From the IMG/VR virus record IMGVR_UViG_3300027741_000235, positions 1 through 26,725 of that record: a stretch of 26,725 nt of DNA; one strand, written 5' to 3'. Positions 15,815-22,931 of the stretch are shown here, piece by piece. The stretch's first letter is position 1; every line of letters starts with the position of its first letter. Position numbers and translations under genes: made by a program. Source of the DNA: a virus. The notes below the pieces were generated by a model. The model saw only the letters and a list, made by a program, of their open reading frames with translations. It ran no database searches and was not told where the DNA came from.

Positions 15815-16074
15815 AAAACATAACGCAAGATTTTACTAAAATCAAACATCCCACTACTGGCAGTTGGTGGTGGGTGTTGCAAGTTACTGAAGATGTAATG
15901 CTTTGCTTCTGTCAAGTTAAAATAGCAAATAAGAACCGTGTAGCTTATCCGTACGGACTCAAAACCAAAGACGATAAGATGCAGCCATTAGGGCAAGCAA
16001 GTTCACAGGGTGAGGCACGGCTTGAACTGCAAAAGTATTTTAATGCAAACTTTGTACTTGCGGAATCTGAATAA
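15811..16074 (+). CDS. Uncharacterised small protein
   Basis: The gene codes for 87 residues with a Trp-rich strand (TGSWWWVLQVTEDVMLCF) and basic loops; it looks like a small beta-rich protein with no signal peptide. Its last codons carry the -33 element of the promoter at 16058. The gene ends the operon upstream of the predicted small RNA. No function can be assigned. Confidence 0.7.
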   Translation: MKNITQDFTKIKHPTTGSWWWVLQVTEDVMLCFCQVKIANKNRVAYPYGLKTKDDKMQPLGQASSQGEARLELQKYFNANFVLAESE

Positions 16075-16087
16075 TTTACTATCTTTG
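16058..16087 (+). promoter_or_regulatory. Promoter for the small RNA or the initiator operon
   Basis: TTG (16058-16060), 19 bases, then TATCTTTG (16080-16087), a full match to the Bacteroidota pattern. The predicted start of transcription, a few bases after the -7 box, coincides with the first hairpin of the structured RNA. The -33 element lies in the end of the preceding gene. Confidence 0.75.
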
Positions 16088-16090
16088 CAG

Positions 16091-16182
16091 TGTTAATTGT
16101 CTAGCAGCGGTTAACAACTAAAGACATTGGGAACAAAACCCATAGCCCTGCCAAGTCCTGCTAGATTGGTGGGGCTTTTTTT
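16091..16182 (+). ncRNA. Putative structured small RNA or leader with a loop-loop interaction
   Basis: About 92 bases between a good promoter and the initiator ATG hold three hairpins. P1 is TGTTAA / TTAACA (16091-16096, 16111-16116). P2 is TGGG / CCCA (16128-16131, 16139-16142). P3 is AGCCCTGCC / GGTGGGGCT (16144-16152, 16168-16176, two G-U pairs) and is followed by seven T, so it is a terminator. The P1 loop holds TCTAGCAG (16100-16107) and the P3 loop holds its exact complement CTGCTAGA (16158-16165), so the loops can kiss over 8 bp. This could be a stand-alone RNA or an attenuator of the replication operon. No known RNA family is recognised. Confidence 0.6.
16144..16182 (+). terminator. 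Rho-independent terminator upstream of the initiator gene
   Basis: A 9-bp stem AGCCCTGCC / GGTGGGGCT with a 15-base loop ends in seven T at 16176-16182, three bases before the ATG at 16186. It ends the upstream operon and the small RNA. Because no promoter fits between it and the ATG, the downstream genes need read-through. Confidence 0.8.
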
Positions 16183-16185
16183 ATT

Positions 16186-16974
16186 ATGAACCTAGCTACA
16201 TATCAATTTAGAGCCATAGATTATTCATTAGAGTTATTAGGTGACGGGAGTATAACTCATGCTGAGCAAACTGTTTATATTGCATTGCTTAGGGAATGGA
16301 ACAATAAAGGGTATAAAGAACTTAAAATATCATGTAGGTTTTTTGCTACAGGCTTCAATATCAGTATTAATACTTATCGCAAATCATTAATCATTCTTGA
16401 AAGTTTAGGCTTAATTAAGACTAGAAAAGGTAGTAATGATAATACGTTTGTGACTTTATGTGTATCATTCTTTGATACACTTGATGATACACTTAGTGAT
16501 ACACTTAGTGATACACTTGATGATACACTTGATGATACACTTAGTGATACAAATAATATACTTAATACTAAAGAACTAAATACTAATATAGATGATGTTG
16601 CTGAAGCAACACAGCCAGCACCACAAATTGAACTTTTTGAAAAAAATTACCCAATTAAGAAAAAGCGAAAACCTAGAGAGCCAAAAGTAGTAATTCCATT
16701 TGTCGCACCTACATTTGATGAGGTTGTAAAATTTGGTATTCAGCAAGCAGTTATTGACGGCAGTACTTCCTATGAAGGTGAAATGACTGGCAAAAAGTTT
16801 TATTTCAAAATGCTAGCCAAAGGATGGGCAAATGACAAAGGAGTTCACACAAAAGACTGGAGAGGTGATTTGATGATTTGGATTTACAATATAAAGCTAT
16901 TCAAAAAAGATAAACCACAATCAGGCACAGACGGAGTACGTTCCGCACAAAGCAGACCACTAGGATTAGACTAA
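16186..16974 (+). CDS. Replication initiator with internal iterons
   Basis: This 262-residue protein has an N-terminal winged-helix-like domain (about residues 25-95, with a recognition-helix region near SINTYRKSLIILESLGLI), a repetitive acidic linker (97-120, repeats of DTLD or DTLS), a basic stretch (KKKRKPREPK, about 158-167) and a C-terminal helical domain (about 175-245) with a GW and DW pattern seen in phage helicase-loader or DnaD-like proteins. The linker repeats come from tandem 12-bp DNA repeats, a candidate origin. The DnaB-type helicase follows 24 bases downstream, which supports initiation or helicase loading, like lambda O. The exact family is not certain. Confidence 0.78.
   Translation: MNLATYQFRAIDYSLELLGDGSITHAEQTVYIALLREWNNKGYKELKISCRFFATGFNISINTYRKSLIILESLGLIKTRKGSNDNTFVTLCVSFFDTLDDTLSDTLSDTLDDTLDDTLSDTNNILNTKELNTNIDDVAEATQPAPQIELFEKNYPIKKKRKPREPKVVIPFVAPTFDEVVKFGIQQAVIDGSTSYEGEMTGKKFYFKMLAKGWANDKGVHTKDWRGDLMIWIYNIKLFKKDKPQSGTDGVRSAQSRPLGLD
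16460..16600. other. Candidate replication origin (iterons plus AT-rich segment)
   Basis: Six perfect-length direct repeats lie at 16474-16545, preceded by an inverted half-repeat GTGTATCA (16460-16467) and followed by an AT-rich segment (about 16546-16600) that could melt. Iterons inside the initiator gene followed by an AT-rich segment is the layout of the phage lambda origin. Inferred from architecture only. Confidence 0.65.
16474..16545 (+). repeat. Six tandem 12-bp repeats (iterons)
   Basis: The units start at 16474, 16486, 16498, 16510, 16522 and 16534. Each is GATACACTT followed by GAT (type A) or AGT (type B), in the order A B B A A B. A seventh unit starting GATACAAAT at 16546 is degenerate. 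The unit is a multiple of three, so repeat number can vary without breaking the initiator frame. Confidence 0.9.
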
Positions 16975-16998
16975 TATACCCGTAAAACTTACAGAAAC

Positions 16999-18432
16999 AT
17001 GGCAAGGTTAAAAGATAAAGCAAAAACAGTAGTAGAATACGATAAGGACTTAGAAAGTTGCGTAGTAGCCTCTTTAATGATTGAAAAACCTTTGAGAGTT
17101 ATTGCATTTTCAATCCTCCCAAAAAAGGCAGCGGTTTTTGCAGATCCTATCATTTCAAAAGTCTATCAAGTCATATTAACTTTGGATGCTGAGGGATTGG
17201 ATGTGGACATGTTCACAGTAGCAAATAAGCTGAAAGAAAGCGCAATCATGCCAGCAAAAGAGGTTTATCCTTATCTAGGTGGTTTATGTTTGCTTATGAA
17301 TGGGTTTGAGCACTTTGAAACTTATTGCATGCTGATTGTAGACATGTATGTAAGGCGAGAGGCACAGGCAGCAAAAGATGATTATCAAAATTCATTGCTA
17401 GACCCTGAGCAAGATGTTGCAAGTGCAATCGAAACTCTAAACAAACGCAATGCCGAAATAGCTGAAGTTTACGCTAAAAGAAAAAGAGTTTATACAGCGC
17501 AAGATTTATTTGCTAGCATCCTGCAAAAATCCCAAGATGCAAGCCAAAACCCTAACACAGTAACAGGCATTGATACAGGCTTAAAAGTTCTCAATCAATT
17601 TTCCGCAGGATGGCAAAAAGGACATTTGAATATAATTGGTGCAAGACCTGCTATGGGCAAAACTATGCTTATGAATCATTTTGCAGCATCGGCAGCACTA
17701 AGCGGAAAGCGAGTGTTAGTATTTTCGATTGAAATGCCTAAAGAAGATATTGTAAGGCGTATGATTGCTAGTGAGGCAAAGGTTTCTAGCATGGATATTA
17801 AAACTGGCAAAGCTGATTTTAAGGCTTTGATAGATGCGGTTTCTAGTTTGGAGACAAAACACGCTGATAAGCTTTTTGTAGATGATAGCGGTGGAATCTC
17901 AATTTTTGAAGTTGAAGCAAAAATCAATCTAATCAAACCTGATATTGTTTTTATTGATTACCTTCAAATTATGGCAATCGCTGAATCAAATAACAGACGG
18001 GAGTGCATTGAGCAAAATTCTAGGGACTTAAAAATAATTGCTAAAAAGTACGGGATTAGCATAGTGGTACTTGCTCAATTAAGCAGGGATGTTGAAAAGC
18101 GAGGTAGTAAAATTCCCGTTATGAGTGACTTACGAGAGGCAGGTGGGATTGAGCAAGACGGGGACGTTATTGCAATGCTGCATAGACCTGCTTATTATTG
18201 TGAGGGTGAAGCTAGTGATGTAGAAAAATACCCAAACGAATTGCAGTTAATTATAACTAAGAATCGTGATGGAGAGGTAGGCACAATTTATCTTCATGCA
18301 GACTTAAGAACGCAAACGGTTACAGATTTACAGCCTCAATATAATAGCGCAGTAGGCTATAAAGCAGTCGAAATTATGCCACAATCAAAAATTCAAATGC
18401 CTGATACTTCACATTTCTCAACACCTTTTTAA
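16999..18432 (+). CDS. dnaB: Replicative DNA helicase, DnaB family
   Basis: This 477-residue protein is a DnaB-type hexameric helicase that unwinds the fork. The N-terminal DnaB_N-like domain spans about residues 15-120. The RecA-like core has Walker A GARPAMGKT (214-222), the catalytic Glu region FSIEMPKE (242-249), Walker B IVFIDYLQ (316-323), the strand LAQLSR (358-363) and the SDLREAGGIEQDGD segment (376-389) that is typical of DnaB. Length is close to bacterial DnaB (about 450-500). It follows the initiator gene, and the 18435 gene starts two bases after its stop. It probably loads through the upstream initiator or loader. Confidence 0.95.
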   Translation: MARLKDKAKTVVEYDKDLESCVVASLMIEKPLRVIAFSILPKKAAVFADPIISKVYQVILTLDAEGLDVDMFTVANKLKESAIMPAKEVYPYLGGLCLLMNGFEHFETYCMLIVDMYVRREAQAAKDDYQNSLLDPEQDVASAIETLNKRNAEIAEVYAKRKRVYTAQDLFASILQKSQDASQNPNTVTGIDTGLKVLNQFSAGWQKGHLNIIGARPAMGKTMLMNHFAASAALSGKRVLVFSIEMPKEDIVRRMIASEAKVSSMDIKTGKADFKALIDAVSSLETKHADKLFVDDSGGISIFEVEAKINLIKPDIVFIDYLQIMAIAESNNRRECIEQNSRDLKIIAKKYGISIVVLAQLSRDVEKRGSKIPVMSDLREAGGIEQDGDVIAMLHRPAYYCEGEASDVEKYPNELQLIITKNRDGEVGTIYLHADLRTQTVTDLQPQYNSAVGYKAVEIMPQSKIQMPDTSHFSTPF

Positions 18433-18434
18433 TC

Positions 18435-18659
18435 ATGCAAGAAATTCAAATATCGCACTGGAAGCCACACACTGAGGCTTATCCCGAAACTCCAAATCAA
18501 AACGACATAATGCTCGTTAAGTATGGCGACATAGTAAACTGCTTTCAAGAACTGCATGGTCAATGGGGAATTATTGAGGGAAATCAATGGTATAACATCG
18601 GCTATCTTGATGCAACTTTGAAGGAGTATAAATGGCTTTTAATTTCCGCAAATGAATAA
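18435..18659 (+). CDS. Small uncharacterised protein, DUF551-like pattern
   Basis: This 74-residue protein has an early Trp-Lys-Pro, a Pro-rich turn (YPETPNQND), a strand IMLVKYGD, GQWGI and a last Trp-Leu (YKWLLI). That order is reminiscent of small phage DUF551-like proteins, but the match is by eye and weak. It starts two bases after the helicase stop and overlaps the nuclease gene by eight bases. Confidence 0.7.
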   Translation: MQEIQISHWKPHTEAYPETPNQNDIMLVKYGDIVNCFQELHGQWGIIEGNQWYNIGYLDATLKEYKWLLISANE

Positions 18660-19011
18660 TCAACCTGAATACCACCTGCAATGTCAAGTTGTATCTTGGC
18701 TTGAATTGCAGCACCCAAAGGTAGTTTTTTGTGCTACTTTGGGCGGTGTGCATCAAACTATCTTGCAAGGTAACAGACTTAAAAAACAAGGTTACCGGAA
18801 AGGCATTCCAGACTTGTTAATTTTTGAGCAAAATCTCATGCACGTGGGATTGGCTTTGGAATTCAAGGCAGGCAAGAACAAGCCTAGTGAGCATCAAAAG
18901 GAATGGGCTTGCAAACTTACTTTAAGAGGCTGGCAGGTTCAAACGGTATGGGATTTTGATTTAGCTGTAAAAATTATTAATGAATACCTTTATTTGAAGC
19001 AGGACTTTTAG
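18652..19011 (+). CDS. VRR-NUC domain nuclease
   Basis: This 119-residue protein is a stand-alone VRR-NUC, a PD-(D/E)XK nuclease fold. The signature is visible: basic GYRKGIPDLLI with Asp54, then LALEFKAGKNKPSEHQKEW with Glu70 and Lys72, then a final strand and helix (WQVQTVWDFDLAVKIINEYL). Length is normal for phage VRR-NUC proteins. In this family such enzymes act on branched or flapped DNA, so it may resolve recombination intermediates next to the helicase. It overlaps the upstream gene by eight bases and is followed by the third early-type promoter. Confidence 0.92.
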   Translation: MNNQPEYHLQCQVVSWLELQHPKVVFCATLGGVHQTILQGNRLKKQGYRKGIPDLLIFEQNLMHVGLALEFKAGKNKPSEHQKEWACKLTLRGWQVQTVWDFDLAVKIINEYLYLKQDF

Positions 19012-19048
19012 CTTGAAATAAACGTAAAAAAAATAAATTAAAATAAAT

Positions 19049-19079
19049 TTGCTTTGTATTAATTAAACCACTACTTTTG
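19049..19079 (+). promoter_or_regulatory. Bacteroidota-type promoter, copy 3
   Basis: TTG (19049-19051), 20 bases, then TACTTTTG (19072-19079). The TTGCTTTGTAT core and A-rich upstream tract match copies 1 and 2. It lies 24 bases before the ATG at 19104, which argues that the upstream TTG codon at 19077 (part of the -7 box) is not the start. Confidence 0.78.
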
Positions 19080-19103
19080 ACCTATCAACTAAACAATAAC
19101 AAC

Positions 19104-19406
19104 ATGAGCATTATAGTACACATAGAAGACAGTAACATGTATGGAGTATTTACTCCTATCTTAGTTTACGCTTTCAGCGAGGGTAGCAGCACTTGGGATA
19201 GAAACCCCGAAACCGATACATCTGAATTAGACTTTGAAGTCTTGACTTTGTCTAAAGAAGAAGTAATTGCGCAATTGCAGAAACTACCAAACTATTACGA
19301 TTTAACGGACGAAGAATACAACGAGTATTTGACCGAATGCAATCGGATTGCGAATGGTAATTACAGGGAGGAAGAACTGTATGAACTAATCAAAAATAAT
19401 TACTAG
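19104..19406 (+). CDS. Uncharacterised acidic protein
   Basis: This 100-residue protein is not recognised. It starts with beta-prone residues (MSIIVHIEDSNMYGVFTPIL) and ends in an acidic helical part (LTDEEYNEYLTECNRI). The ATG at 19104 is chosen because the frame's earlier TTG at 19077 lies in the promoter. Small acidic early proteins can bind host proteins or mimic DNA, but nothing specific is seen here. The gene stands alone between its own promoter and a hairpin. Confidence 0.75.
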   Translation: MSIIVHIEDSNMYGVFTPILVYAFSEGSSTWDRNPETDTSELDFEVLTLSKEEVIAQLQKLPNYYDLTDEEYNEYLTECNRIANGNYREEELYELIKNNY

Positions 19407-19407
19407 C

Positions 19408-19488
19408 ATGGAAATCTTGATTAAACTAGGGTTAACAGCCCTAGTTTTCTATTCGTTTTATAATTCAGCCAAACAAGAAAGAAAATGA
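19408..19488 (+). CDS. Possible 26-residue membrane peptide
   Basis: The frame codes for MEILIKLGLTALVFYSFYNS then AKQERK: a short hydrophobic span and a basic end. It starts one base after the previous stop, and its TGA overlaps the next ATG (ATGA at 19485-19488), suggesting coupled translation. The same DNA forms a strong hairpin, so it could also be only a terminator region. Confidence 0.4.
   Translation: MEILIKLGLTALVFYSFYNSAKQERK
19423..19448 (+). terminator. Perfect 9-bp hairpin, possible terminator
   Basis: AAACTAGGG / CCCTAGTTT (19423-19431 with 19439-19447) with a 7-base loop is followed by a short T-run. It lies 17 bases after the 19104 gene. The short T-run makes efficient termination uncertain. 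Confidence 0.6.
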
Positions 19489-19886
19489 CACAATTAACAG
19501 GAAACGGCGCAATACCCGAGCCGATTGAAGGGTATAAGTTGGTGATTACAGATGTTGAGTATTTTATTAGTCCAAATAAGAATGTTTGGGTAAATTTAAA
19601 TTTCGATAGATGTCATTGTCCTACAGATATTCTTTCAGATGATATCGAATGGAAACTCGAACCAATCCTAGACAGCGGTGTTTGGGTTAAAGGAATGCCA
19701 TTGCCTAAACCGAAAGAAGGAACTTTGTTGTTGGCTGTATTTGGAGAATCAATTTTTGCGGCATACTCTAGCGAATTAAATACAGTTTGGTGTATGAATG
19801 GAATAGACCGACCAAGATGGCTAGAAGGTAAATTTTTAACGCAAGTAGTAGCATGGCAATGGATTTCAGCACCTAAAAACAACTAA
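19485..19886 (+). CDS. Uncharacterised protein with DUF551-like C-terminus
   Basis: This 133-residue protein has an N-terminal beta-rich part (IEGYKLVITDVEYFI) and a C-terminal part (about 62-130) with W-V-x-G-M-P-L-P-x-P, a strand TLLLAVFGESIFAAY, and AWQWISAP near the end. That order (Trp and Pro-rich start, strand, final Trp-x-x-x-P) resembles DUF551-like phage proteins, here more clearly than in the 18435 gene. Function unknown. It overlaps the preceding small frame by four bases and is followed after 5 bases by the next gene. Confidence 0.75.
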   Translation: MTQLTGNGAIPEPIEGYKLVITDVEYFISPNKNVWVNLNFDRCHCPTDILSDDIEWKLEPILDSGVWVKGMPLPKPKEGTLLLAVFGESIFAAYSSELNTVWCMNGIDRPRWLEGKFLTQVVAWQWISAPKNN

Positions 19887-19891
19887 CTAAT

Positions 19892-20140
19892 ATGAAAGAC
19901 TTATCCCAATTAATCCCTATTGTGTACGCTGAAATTAACACTGGCACGGACATCTTTGGATGCTTCTGCATCAAGCTGCATGGCAACTACTTTGATTTTG
20001 TAGGTGGTACGCATTACACTCAAAGTCAAATTGTAAACCACACAATCATTGACGATGAATCGTGGTATAATACGACAGGCACTATTCAGCAAAATGCAGA
20101 TATTGAAAATTACCGAAACATGAATAAACACTTAGCTTGA
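19892..20140 (+). CDS. Uncharacterised small protein
   Basis: The gene codes for 82 residues with beta-prone strands (FGCFCIKLHGNYFDFVGG) and a Cys pair. No signal peptide or recognised domain is seen. It ends just before the promoter of the RecE-like nuclease gene. Confidence 0.7.
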   Translation: MKDLSQLIPIVYAEINTGTDIFGCFCIKLHGNYFDFVGGTHYTQSQIVNHTIIDDESWYNTTGTIQQNADIENYRNMNKHLA

Positions 20141-20167
20141 TTTTGATTGCTCAATCCTCTATCTTTG
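20137..20167 (+). promoter_or_regulatory. Bacteroidota-type promoter for the nuclease gene
   Basis: TTG (20137-20139), 20 bases, then TATCTTTG (20160-20167), fifteen bases before the ATG at 20183. The flanks do not share the long core of copies 1-3, so this is a match to the promoter type and not a further copy of that repeat. Confidence 0.75.
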
Positions 20168-20182
20168 TAAAAACTAAACAAT

Positions 20183-20959
20183 ATGCTAACAGAATTAAAC
20201 TACCACAGCGATACAAGCCACATCTCAAAAAGTGGCTTAGACTTAATTAACCGTTCTCCTGCTCATTATTGGAATAGGTATTTATCGGGAATCTATCAAG
20301 AAACCGAAAATCAAGTATTCAAAATTGGATCTGCTTTTCATTGCTTAACTTTAGAGCCTAATGAGTTTAAAAATCGATACGCAGTTCTAAATACTTATCT
20401 TGATAAGCGCACAAAGGAAGGCAAGACACAATTGATGGACTTTATGTTTGAAAATCATGGCAAGCAAATTTTAACTCGTGACGAATTTACACAGGTTGAA
20501 AGCATGGCAGTAGCAGTGAATCAAAGCATAGGGGGAGAACTGATTGAACATGGGCAAGCTGAATCAATTTTTACATGGCTAGACATGTACACCAAAACAG
20601 CCTGTAAATGCAAACCTGACTTCATTAATGCAGATAGATTTATTATTGACTTAAAAAGCACTGAAGATGCAACGGCTCAATCCTTTGGGTTTTCAGCACG
20701 CAAATACAGATACGACGTTCAAGCTGCATTTTACATGGACGGGCTAACGGCTAACGGTATCAATCCCAAAGGCTTTATATTTATTGCAGTAGAAAAACAA
20801 GCACCTTTCAACGTAGGGATTTATCAAGTAGATGCGCAAACTTTAGAGACTGGCAGGAATAAGTACATTGATAATCTAAACACCTATAAAGATTGTCTAT
20901 TTACAGATGATTGGACTGGCATTCCAAACGTAATTCAAACTCTTCAATTTCCAAGCTAA
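20183..20959 (+). CDS. RecE/exonuclease VIII-like PD-(D/E)XK nuclease
   Basis: This 258-residue protein resembles the nuclease domain of RecE-type exonucleases, which resect double-stranded ends to give 3' overhangs for annealing. Visible landmarks are SKSGLDLINRSPAHYW (15-30), GSAFH (49-53), Glu127 in AESIF, CKCKPDF with Asp146, IIDLKS with Asp156 and Lys158, and RYDVQAAFY with Gln180 and Tyr184. This order matches the PD-(D/E)XK core plus the QxxxY motif of the RecB-like group. It is the natural partner of Erf, yet lies about 6.4 kb away with its own promoter. Its stop overlaps the next ATG by one base. Confidence 0.88.
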   Translation: MLTELNYHSDTSHISKSGLDLINRSPAHYWNRYLSGIYQETENQVFKIGSAFHCLTLEPNEFKNRYAVLNTYLDKRTKEGKTQLMDFMFENHGKQILTRDEFTQVESMAVAVNQSIGGELIEHGQAESIFTWLDMYTKTACKCKPDFINADRFIIDLKSTEDATAQSFGFSARKYRYDVQAAFYMDGLTANGINPKGFIFIAVEKQAPFNVGIYQVDAQTLETGRNKYIDNLNTYKDCLFTDDWTGIPNVIQTLQFPS

Positions 20960-21225
20960 TGGCATTTCCAAGAAAGAAACACCCAAAATGTAATCATCAG
21001 TGGATTCAAGCCTTAGACCAGCATCACTTAATGTACGGTCAAATTTGCTATGCTAGAATAAAGCCATTTAATGACCGTTATTCTATGACTGCAATGGCGT
21101 ACAATGCAAAGTTTTACATTAATGATGGTAATTACTTTGATGACTTAAACGATGCTAAGAATGCAGCTAATGAGTTTCTAAAAGAACAAACAACTATTTT
21201 TGTGGCATCTTTAGATTTACTGTAA
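20959..21225 (+). CDS. Uncharacterised basic protein
   Basis: This 88-residue protein starts AFPRKKHPKCNHQW, a basic Cys/His-containing head, and then has an aromatic-rich body (YGQICYARIKPF) and a C-terminal helix. The start at 20959 overlaps the nuclease stop by one base; an in-frame ATG at 20911 would lie inside the nuclease gene. No family recognised. Confidence 0.7.
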   Translation: MAFPRKKHPKCNHQWIQALDQHHLMYGQICYARIKPFNDRYSMTAMAYNAKFYINDGNYFDDLNDAKNAANEFLKEQTTIFVASLDLL

Positions 21226-21269
21226 TGAATATCTCAATTTGCTATAACAGGAAATTTTAGGAAATAAAT

Positions 21270-21560
21270 ATGGCACTACCTAGCACAGCATTCAAAAAAG
21301 GTGAAAGACCTATTGGAAGGGCAAAAGGAACACCAAACAAAGTCACGAAAAACACTAAGGAACTTATTGCTAATATTGTAGATAAGTTGGCAGAGAATTA
21401 CCTAGAAGATATTGAAGCAATGAAACCATCAGAAAGAATGGACATGCTCTCAAAACTTTTGGAATACATTGTGCCAAAACTTGGACGGATAGATAGTGTG
21501 GTTGAAAATGTGAACACAGTGCCACAGGTTATAAAAATTGAATTTGTAGGGGAAGAGTAA
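21270..21560 (+). CDS. terS: Terminase small subunit-like protein
   Basis: This 96-residue protein starts with FKKGERPIGRAKGTPNK (8-24), the Gly- and basic-rich motif seen at the start of DUF5681-like small terminase or packaging proteins, followed by helices. Helix around ELIANIVDKLAENYLEDI and a hydrophobic repeat MLSKLLEYIVPKL could form the DNA-binding and oligomer parts. It is the gene just before the large terminase, the usual place. An AGGA eight bases before the ATG is one of the few Shine-Dalgarno-like sites here. It is short for a TerS, so a related packaging role is also possible. Confidence 0.7.
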   Translation: MALPSTAFKKGERPIGRAKGTPNKVTKNTKELIANIVDKLAENYLEDIEAMKPSERMDMLSKLLEYIVPKLGRIDSVVENVNTVPQVIKIEFVGEE

Positions 21561-21629
21561 AATGAATCTATTGTTTAGTTTGATTTGTTCCATTAAATGC
21601 CTAGACTTTTGGTTTGGGCTTTTCTTGTT

Positions 21630-22931
21630 ATGCAGGTAAATCGAGCTTACAAACGGTTATTGAATAGTCAAGCTAGGTATCTGTTTGTGCTTGGCGGAGC
21701 GGGTGCCGGGAAATCTTTTGCGGTGGCTCAAAAAATTGCAATCCGTTCAAATACCGAAGTAGGGCATAAATTTCTAGTAGTTAGAAAGATTGACCGCACT
21801 ATCAAGGATTCAGTTTTTGCAGAATTACTAAGGGTATTAAATTTAATGGATGTTAAGTTTGTTCATACAGTTTCACCCAAAAAAATAACGCTTGCCAATG
21901 GCAATGAAATAATCTTCTATGGATTAGATGACCCTGAAAAGATAAAGTCCATTTCAGGTATTACATCTGTATGGGTGGAAGAAGCTACTGAATTAAACTA
22001 TCAAGATTTTGCACAGCTTACTTTAAGGGTGCGTGGTGAAACTCAAAACTATAAACAGTTCATACTATCATTTAATCCTATTGATGAATTACACTGGCTT
22101 AAAACTGATATTATAGACAAGCAGATTGAAGGGCTTGAAATAATCCATACAACTTATAAGAACAATTACTTTTTAGATGCTGAATACATTTCAATGCTTG
22201 AAAATCAAAACAAGCTAAATGAAACGATGTATCGGGTGTACACTTTAGGCGAATGGGGAAAAGTCGCCACAGGTGCTGAGTATTTCAAACTATTTCGACA
22301 ATCCAAAAACACAGGAATAACAACTTACAATCCTGATAAGCCTCTATTAATTAGCTTTGACTTTAACGTCAATCCTTACGTTTCTTGCAGTGTATGGCAA
22401 GTGAGCGGTACACATGCCTACATGCTTGAGGAAGTAACGCTGAAAAGCCCTAGAAATACCACACGGGCAGCTTGCAAGGAATTGCTTGACATGTACCCCA
22501 ATCATCAAACGGGCGTATTTATTTTTGGAGACCCTGCAGGAAAAGCGAGAGACACACGGACTGAATCGGGTGGCAATGATTATTCTATAATTCAAAGAGA
22601 ACTAGCAGAATGGCGACCACAATTTAAGATTCAGAATAAAGCACCATCTCTAAATATGAGTGGGCAATTTATCAATGAATGCTTTGCTATGGATTCACCA
22701 GTTAAAATAACTATTGGCAGTCACTGTAAATTGATGATTCAAGATTTGCTTTATCTCAAAGAGGATGCAGAAGGTGGAACACTAAAAGAGAAAGTCAAAG
22801 ACACAGCAACGGGTATTACATACGAAAAGTACGGACATTTAAGTGATGGGCTTCGGTACTTCATTACATCTGCATTTGCTGACCAGTATAAATTATTTCT
22901 ATCAAGCGGAAAGAAACTAAAACGAGTATGA
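21630..22931 (+). CDS. terL: Terminase large subunit
   Basis: This is the packaging motor and genome-cutting nuclease. From the chosen start the 433-residue protein has Walker A GGAGAGKS (22-29), Walker B VWVEEA (114-119), the coupling motif SFNP (147-150) and RNase H-like nuclease acids Asp244 (SFDFNVNPY), Asp301 (FGDPAGK) and Asp406 (HLSDGLRYF). ATG 21630 is preferred over 21597, because the family usually begins a few residues before the AR-x-F-V-x-x-GGAGAGKS strand and the extra 11 residues look non-conserved. The next gene overlaps by four bases. Packaging mode (cos or headful) cannot be read from the sequence. Confidence 0.93.
   Translation: MQVNRAYKRLLNSQARYLFVLGGAGAGKSFAVAQKIAIRSNTEVGHKFLVVRKIDRTIKDSVFAELLRVLNLMDVKFVHTVSPKKITLANGNEIIFYGLDDPEKIKSISGITSVWVEEATELNYQDFAQLTLRVRGETQNYKQFILSFNPIDELHWLKTDIIDKQIEGLEIIHTTYKNNYFLDAEYISMLENQNKLNETMYRVYTLGEWGKVATGAEYFKLFRQSKNTGITTYNPDKPLLISFDFNVNPYVSCSVWQVSGTHAYMLEEVTLKSPRNTTRAACKELLDMYPNHQTGVFIFGDPAGKARDTRTESGGNDYSIIQRELAEWRPQFKIQNKAPSLNMSGQFINECFAMDSPVKITIGSHCKLMIQDLLYLKEDAEGGTLKEKVKDTATGITYEKYGHLSDGLRYFITSAFADQYKLFLSSGKKLKRV

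Noticed and set aside
16474-16545. CRISPR-like or other repeat array
   Set aside because: Units are 12 bp with no spacers and lie in an open frame; they are tandem iterons.
21597-21629. Longer start for the large terminase
   Set aside because: The 11 extra residues are not like family N-termini; the ATG at 21630 gives the usual short lead to Walker A.
21562-21638. 25-residue hydrophobic frame before the terminase
   Set aside because: It is short, has no promoter and overlaps the better terminase start; could be real but unsupported.
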